Source: Lanius collurio
Taxonomy: Eukaryota; Chordata; Aves; Passeriformes; Laniidae
Reading direction: 5' to 3'
Assembly: GCA_020086605.1 (NCBI GenBank)
Contig: JACBWW010000050.1
Coordinates: 1,935,145-1,999,144 of the forward strand
Length of the DNA stretch: 64,000 nucleotides
The position numbers and the translations under genes are program-made. The notes under the pieces were generated by a model. That model searched no databases. It was not told where the DNA came from and saw only the letters and a program-made list of their open reading frames with translations. Each line of letters opens with the position of its first letter. Within the stretch, counting starts at the first letter, position 1. Positions 60,309 to 64,000 of the stretch are shown piece after piece.

Positions 60309-60559
60309 GAAGGTGAGAAAAAGGAAAAGTTTATTTTCTGACTCCACTACTTATAGTTTTACAAAAGTGACAGTGGATTGGAGGGTGAAAGGACCACCTC
60401 TCCAATGACACTGGACAAGTTACCAATCCATCAACTTTCTCCACCTCTACGAAGGAATGCAAAACAACTGAGTTGTTTATAGAACAATGTGTGAGAAAGC
60501 TTGCAACTAGAATGAAAACATCAGAAGGCTAAAAGATTTCTAAAAATCAGGGCGAGACA
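60309..60559 (-). mobile_element. LTR copy B (U3-R with poly(A) tail, no U5)
   Basis: On the reverse strand it starts TGTCTCGCCC and follows copy A base for base, apart from about a dozen differences, through the TATA (TATAAGTAG here), AATAAA and 'ctcaccttc'. It then switches to A19 instead of U5. This is the structure of the 3' end of a viral transcript, not of integrated LTR DNA. Confidence 0.78.
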
Positions 60560-60563
60560 GCAC
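60560..60563. repeat. Target-site duplication GCAC (right)
   Basis: Follows the outer end of copy B and matches 59989-59992. Confidence 0.6.
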
Positions 60564-60576
60564 CATTTCACAGCTG

Positions 60577-60823
60577 GAGCTGTGCCAGGGCAGGGTCAGG
60601 CTGGAGATCAGGGAAAGGTTCTTCCCCCAGAGGGTGCTGGCACTGCCCAGGCTCCCCAGGGAATGGGCACGGCCCCGAGGCTGCCAGAGCTCCAGGAGCG
60701 TTTGGACAGCGCTGCCAGGGATGCCCAGGGTGGGGTTGTTGGGGGGTCTGTGCAGGGCCAGGGGCTGGACTGGGTGATCCTGTGGGTCCCTTCCAGCTCA
60801 GGATATTCCATGATCCTGTGATT
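60577..60823 (+). repeat. CR1 LINE copy, second subfamily, intact 3' end
   Basis: 'Gagctgtgccagggcagggt', 'ctggagatcagggaaaggtt', 'gctccaggagcgtttggaca', 'atgcccagggtggggttgtt', ending 'atattccatgatcctgtgat'. It is the sense counterpart of 55411-55687 and lies 14 bases to the right of the LTR composite's duplication. Confidence 0.95.
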
Positions 60824-63621
60824 TTGCCAGACTGCAGTAATAAGCAAATTCAGAATGAGTCAAAGATTTATTTACTGTGCATAGCTCACACACACACAAT
60901 TTTTTTTAAGGATAACTTTTTCTTGGCACATTTTCTCCATCCCTTAAATACGAGTACATGTGCACGCAGGATGTCTCCAATAAAAACAGGATAATAGCTT
61001 TCGATTCTATTCAAAAGAATCCACAGGCTGCTTCAGAACCAGCCTTTCTCTGACGTTCAGGAGAGTATTTCTGGGGAAGATGCAATATTCCATCCTTAGC
61101 TCAACTGAAAGAATGGGATGGGGGTGGGAGGACTTCTTTAATTTTCTTTTGTTACTTTGCTCCCACGCAGACATGCAGAAAATAGTGTTTAAAAGCCATT
61201 TAACCTCAGGATGCAGGAACAAAGGAGTGTATTTTTGCTGTTTATATCAATCTAAGAAGAGAACAGGTATTCCAGACTTATTGGTGTCCTTATTGGAATA
61301 CTTAGAGGTATATTAAAGTAGACAACAGCCATTTGTCCCACTAAAGCAGCACAAGAATTTGCCAATTTATGTACTCCAGCAGCAATTTATATTAAAGCCA
61401 AGGAAAATCTTTACTTTTACCATGTGTTTTTGTATAAAAATTCTCCTCTTCCCATCTTTCAGCCCTCTTGGAGATCTCCAGGCAATCTCTTACTTGTCCC
61501 CAGCAAAGGAGCAGTCACTCCAGGATTGTGTTGGATAATTTGGGAGCACAGGTGGAGGAGAACACAAGGTGTGCCAAGCATATCCCAGATTTGTCTGCAG
61601 ACAGAAAAGCACCCTCTAAAATCCCTTCCAGCTCTCTCAGCTGTGTTTACACTTTTCTACTTCCATCCTGCAAACACTTCTGCGCTGGAGACACACAAAG
61701 ATCTTCTGGGGAATGGCATCTCCCTCTGATTCCCAAAGTGTTTTGTCACACATTCCCTATGGCATCCAGAAAGGCTTTGGTTACAAGGGAAATCAGGCCT
61801 GTTGGGTTCCACACAGCAGAGACAAGGTGAAAATACACTCATGGTCTAGATAAGAATGTGGGGTTATCTGCAGCTGGTATTTTTAGCAGCAGATTTTAAA
61901 TTCAAAACTTTATTCTTATGTGGTGTAAAAGAATGTAGAAATTTTAGCAACAAAAGCTTTGGACACAAATTGAAGGAAAATGTAAAATAAAAACCAGTCC
62001 ATCTTCAAGATACCAAAAGCAGTGAGATTTGTGTTCTTGATTTTAATCTCCACAGCTCCAGCTTTGCTCCCACTGCTTTGAAAAATACAAAAATGTTCTT
62101 TTTCTTTTTTTCTTCCTACGGTGGGGAAATTTCAGCATTACTGACACAAAAATATGATAAAGGAACACATCCCTTTCATATTTCTTTTAGCTATTATTCT
62201 CCTCCAAACTGCATTGCATTTTAGTGTCACTCTTTAGTGACACTCTGTACTTCCTTGTAAGATGATCTGTGGCTCGATATTGTTTACATGAAGGATAAAA
62301 TAATTGTTTTCTTCACTCTCTAAAAGCCATTTTGTCTCTGAGACTTCTCTGTGCATGGAAGGAAAACAAGTTACTGGGAAGGGGGGATTTTTCCTCACTT
62401 TAATACTTCCAGAGGATGGAAGGGCTGACTATTTAAGCACAGATGTAAGAGTAATTTAAGGAATAGTGTGTCCACTCCATCTCCTCATGCATTTGTCTTG
62501 CCAGGAAAGCCCTTCACAGGGAGAAAATATGATTGATGGGTGAATTAGGTAGGGATGAGACACCTGGAATTTAGTGCTTACATGGTTTTAAGAAGTCATG
62601 GATGATGTGTTAATTCTGCTTGTGCTTATCCCACAAGCCTGGGCTTGCATACAGAAATACAAGACCAAACAAAAGCACTTGAGAATACACTAGAAAAAAA
62701 ATGGTGTGAAGGCCTCTTCTCCATGCTCTTATGGAAATCCAAAACAATCCTGAACTTTAGCAGTTTTGGAATGATTGTTATTAATTTTTATTCAGGTGCC
62801 TCATTGCTCTGTGATCAATATATCATTTTCTGCCTATTACTGCCATATCAGGACAACAGAATCACACTCGGCCACAAAATATATTGGACAATTTCTTCCA
62901 TACTGTTTTTATCATGTAAAACATTAAGAAACTGGTTTTCAGTTGATCACTCCCCAGACTCCCATGGAGATTTTCCTCACCAGTTTTTCAGGTGAAGTAT
63001 ATTTACACAGCTACTGTTTGTGTCAGTAAAGTTAGGGGATAGGAGAAAGGGAAAATCTGGAAATGTGGGAAGGGCCTCACCTCTGCTCTCTCTTATCCAT
63101 CCTTTAAAATAAAAAGTGAAATAAAGTGATTTTATCATTCTTTTGGTGGTGGCATTGTAGCAGACAACTGTGAGGCTGTGTCCTGAGCACGTCCTTCCAC
63201 ACCCCAGGAAAGATTGTATGCTGGGAATCAGGCTGTCAGCTTCTAAAAGTCTCAGGAAATACTTCAGGGAAGTGTAAAACTGGCTGAAAACATCTTCAAC
63301 TTCCCACTGGGTACAAGCTCTGCTTCCCTGGGTGTGCCCATCATCCGTGTGACAGTGGATGCCTGGCCAGGGTGGCTCTGGCTGAGTGAGCCCAGGATCA
63401 GAACCTGCATCCTGGGAATACCAGAGCTCTGCAAGGATGCATGGAACCATCCTAGCCCTCTGTGAGCTTCATTAGAGATAAACCTGTGGGTAGAAAAGGG
63501 ATTAAAAGCTTTGGAAAAGCCTTTGGAGAAAGCCTCCCATCTGTCCCTGGGATGGGGAATGGTGGTTTTGGGTGTAGAAGCAAATTGTTACAACACTTAC
63601 AGTCACTGGTAAATCACAGGG
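60824..63621. other. Unique DNA, no gene supported
   Basis: Mostly AT-rich unique sequence. A small perfect hairpin is listed separately. The 157-codon antisense frame 62977-63450 and the overlapping frames 61424-61830 carry no recognisable domain. Confidence 0.5.
62223..62244. repeat. Perfect 9-bp stem-loop
   Basis: AGTGTCACT, loop CTTT, AGTGACACT. It is not followed by a T-run and has no gene context, so it is recorded only as a structural motif. Confidence 0.9.
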
Positions 63622-64000
63622 GAGTCACAGAATCAGTGGATGGTTTGGGTTGGAAGGGACCTCAAAGCCCATCCAGTGCCACCCCTGCCATGGGCAGGGA
63701 CACCTTCCACCAGCCCAGGTTGCTCCAAGCCCCATCCAACCTGGCCTTGGACACTTCCAGGGATCCAGGGGCAGCCACAGCTTCTCTGGGCACCCTGTGC
63801 CAGGGCCTGCCCACCCCAACAAGGAACAATTCCTGCCCAATATCCCATCTAACCCTGCCCTCTGGCAGTGGGAAGCCATTCCCTGTGTCCTGTCCCTCCA
63901 TCCCTCAGAAATTGTCTCTCTCTTTCTTTCCTGCAGCTCCTTCAGGCCCTGCAAGGCCACAGTGAGGTCACCCCAAAGCTTCTCTTCTCCAGGTGAACAC
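63622..64000 (-). repeat. CR1 LINE copy, reverse orientation, cut by window end
   Basis: Tip 'gagtcacagaatcagtggat', 'ggtttgggttggaagggacc', 'ccctgccatgggcagggaca', 'tccagggatccaggggcagc', 'aaggccacagtgaggtcacc', 'aagcttctcttctccaggtg'. It is well preserved and continues past the right edge. The 167- and 111-codon frames here are shadows. Confidence 0.96.

Larger units (their letters stand above)
59993..60559. mobile_element. Inverted-LTR composite (whole unit)
   Basis: A 567-bp unit made of a complete LTR (59993-60287, +), a short junction with T19, and a second copy of the same LTR in reverse (60309-60559) that lacks U5. Both outer ends are therefore U3 ends. The unit is bounded by GCAC on each side (59989-59992 and 60560-60563), a 4-bp duplication such as gammaretrovirus-like (ERV1) integrases make. 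The single LTR has no matching duplication at its own inner end (TCTT follows 60287). Arms differ at about a dozen scattered sites, so this is not a simple sequencing fold-back. No coding sequence is present. Confidence 0.72.

Noticed and set aside
59993..60559. DNA transposon (MITE) with long terminal inverted repeats
   Set aside because: The arms contain TATA and AATAAA signals, copy A continues into a U5-like segment ending CA, and copy B ends in a poly(A) tail, all of which point to a retroviral LTR origin.

Overview
This 64 kb window looks like non-coding DNA from a bird, probably a songbird. The main evidence is repeat content. About thirty copies or fragments of the avian CR1 LINE are scattered on both strands, many ending in the family's 3' tip (a variant of ATTCTATGATTCTGTGA). 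There are also several endogenous-retrovirus LTRs, no Alu- or L1-like sequence, and moderately AT-rich unique DNA between the repeats. The songbird assignment is an inference from the repeat types.

I found no protein-coding gene, tRNA, rRNA or CRISPR array. The longest open frames (about 150 to 330 codons) lie over GC-rich CR1 or LTR sequence, often antisense, or over low-complexity DNA, and none resembles a known protein. The window is best read as a gene desert or a long intron, with possible regulatory islands.

Layout. 1-10 kb: CR1 pieces, a CpG-rich block at about 1.48-1.93 kb, and two unique blocks with a conserved-element look (about 4.15-4.46 and 9.4-9.62 kb). 10.2-11.15 kb: a solo LTR with a perfect 5-bp target duplication. 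15.2-16.1 kb: an LTR nested in a CR1 copy with a near-perfect 6-bp duplication. 20.6-21.95 kb: a CpG-rich block followed by a probable LTR carrying a degenerate TAAGTT-type repeat and a CA microsatellite. 22-46 kb: mostly unique DNA with scattered CR1 copies, a 25-bp duplication and an 11-bp minisatellite. 46.2-47.06 kb: the longest CR1 copy, including degenerate ORF2 remains. 47-59 kb: a hexanucleotide microsatellite, CR1 pieces and AT-rich unique DNA. 59.99-60.56 kb: an unusual inverted pair of LTR copies joined through a 19-base T tract. 63.6-64 kb: a CR1 copy cut by the window edge.

The most notable object is the inverted LTR composite at 59,993-60,559. One copy is a complete 295-bp LTR. 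The other, in reverse orientation, stops at what looks like the retroviral poly(A) site and carries an A19 tail. The whole unit, not the single LTR, is flanked by the 4-bp repeat GCAC. This fits an aberrant reverse-transcription product with U3 termini at both ends that integrated as one molecule. It is the best candidate here for something undescribed.
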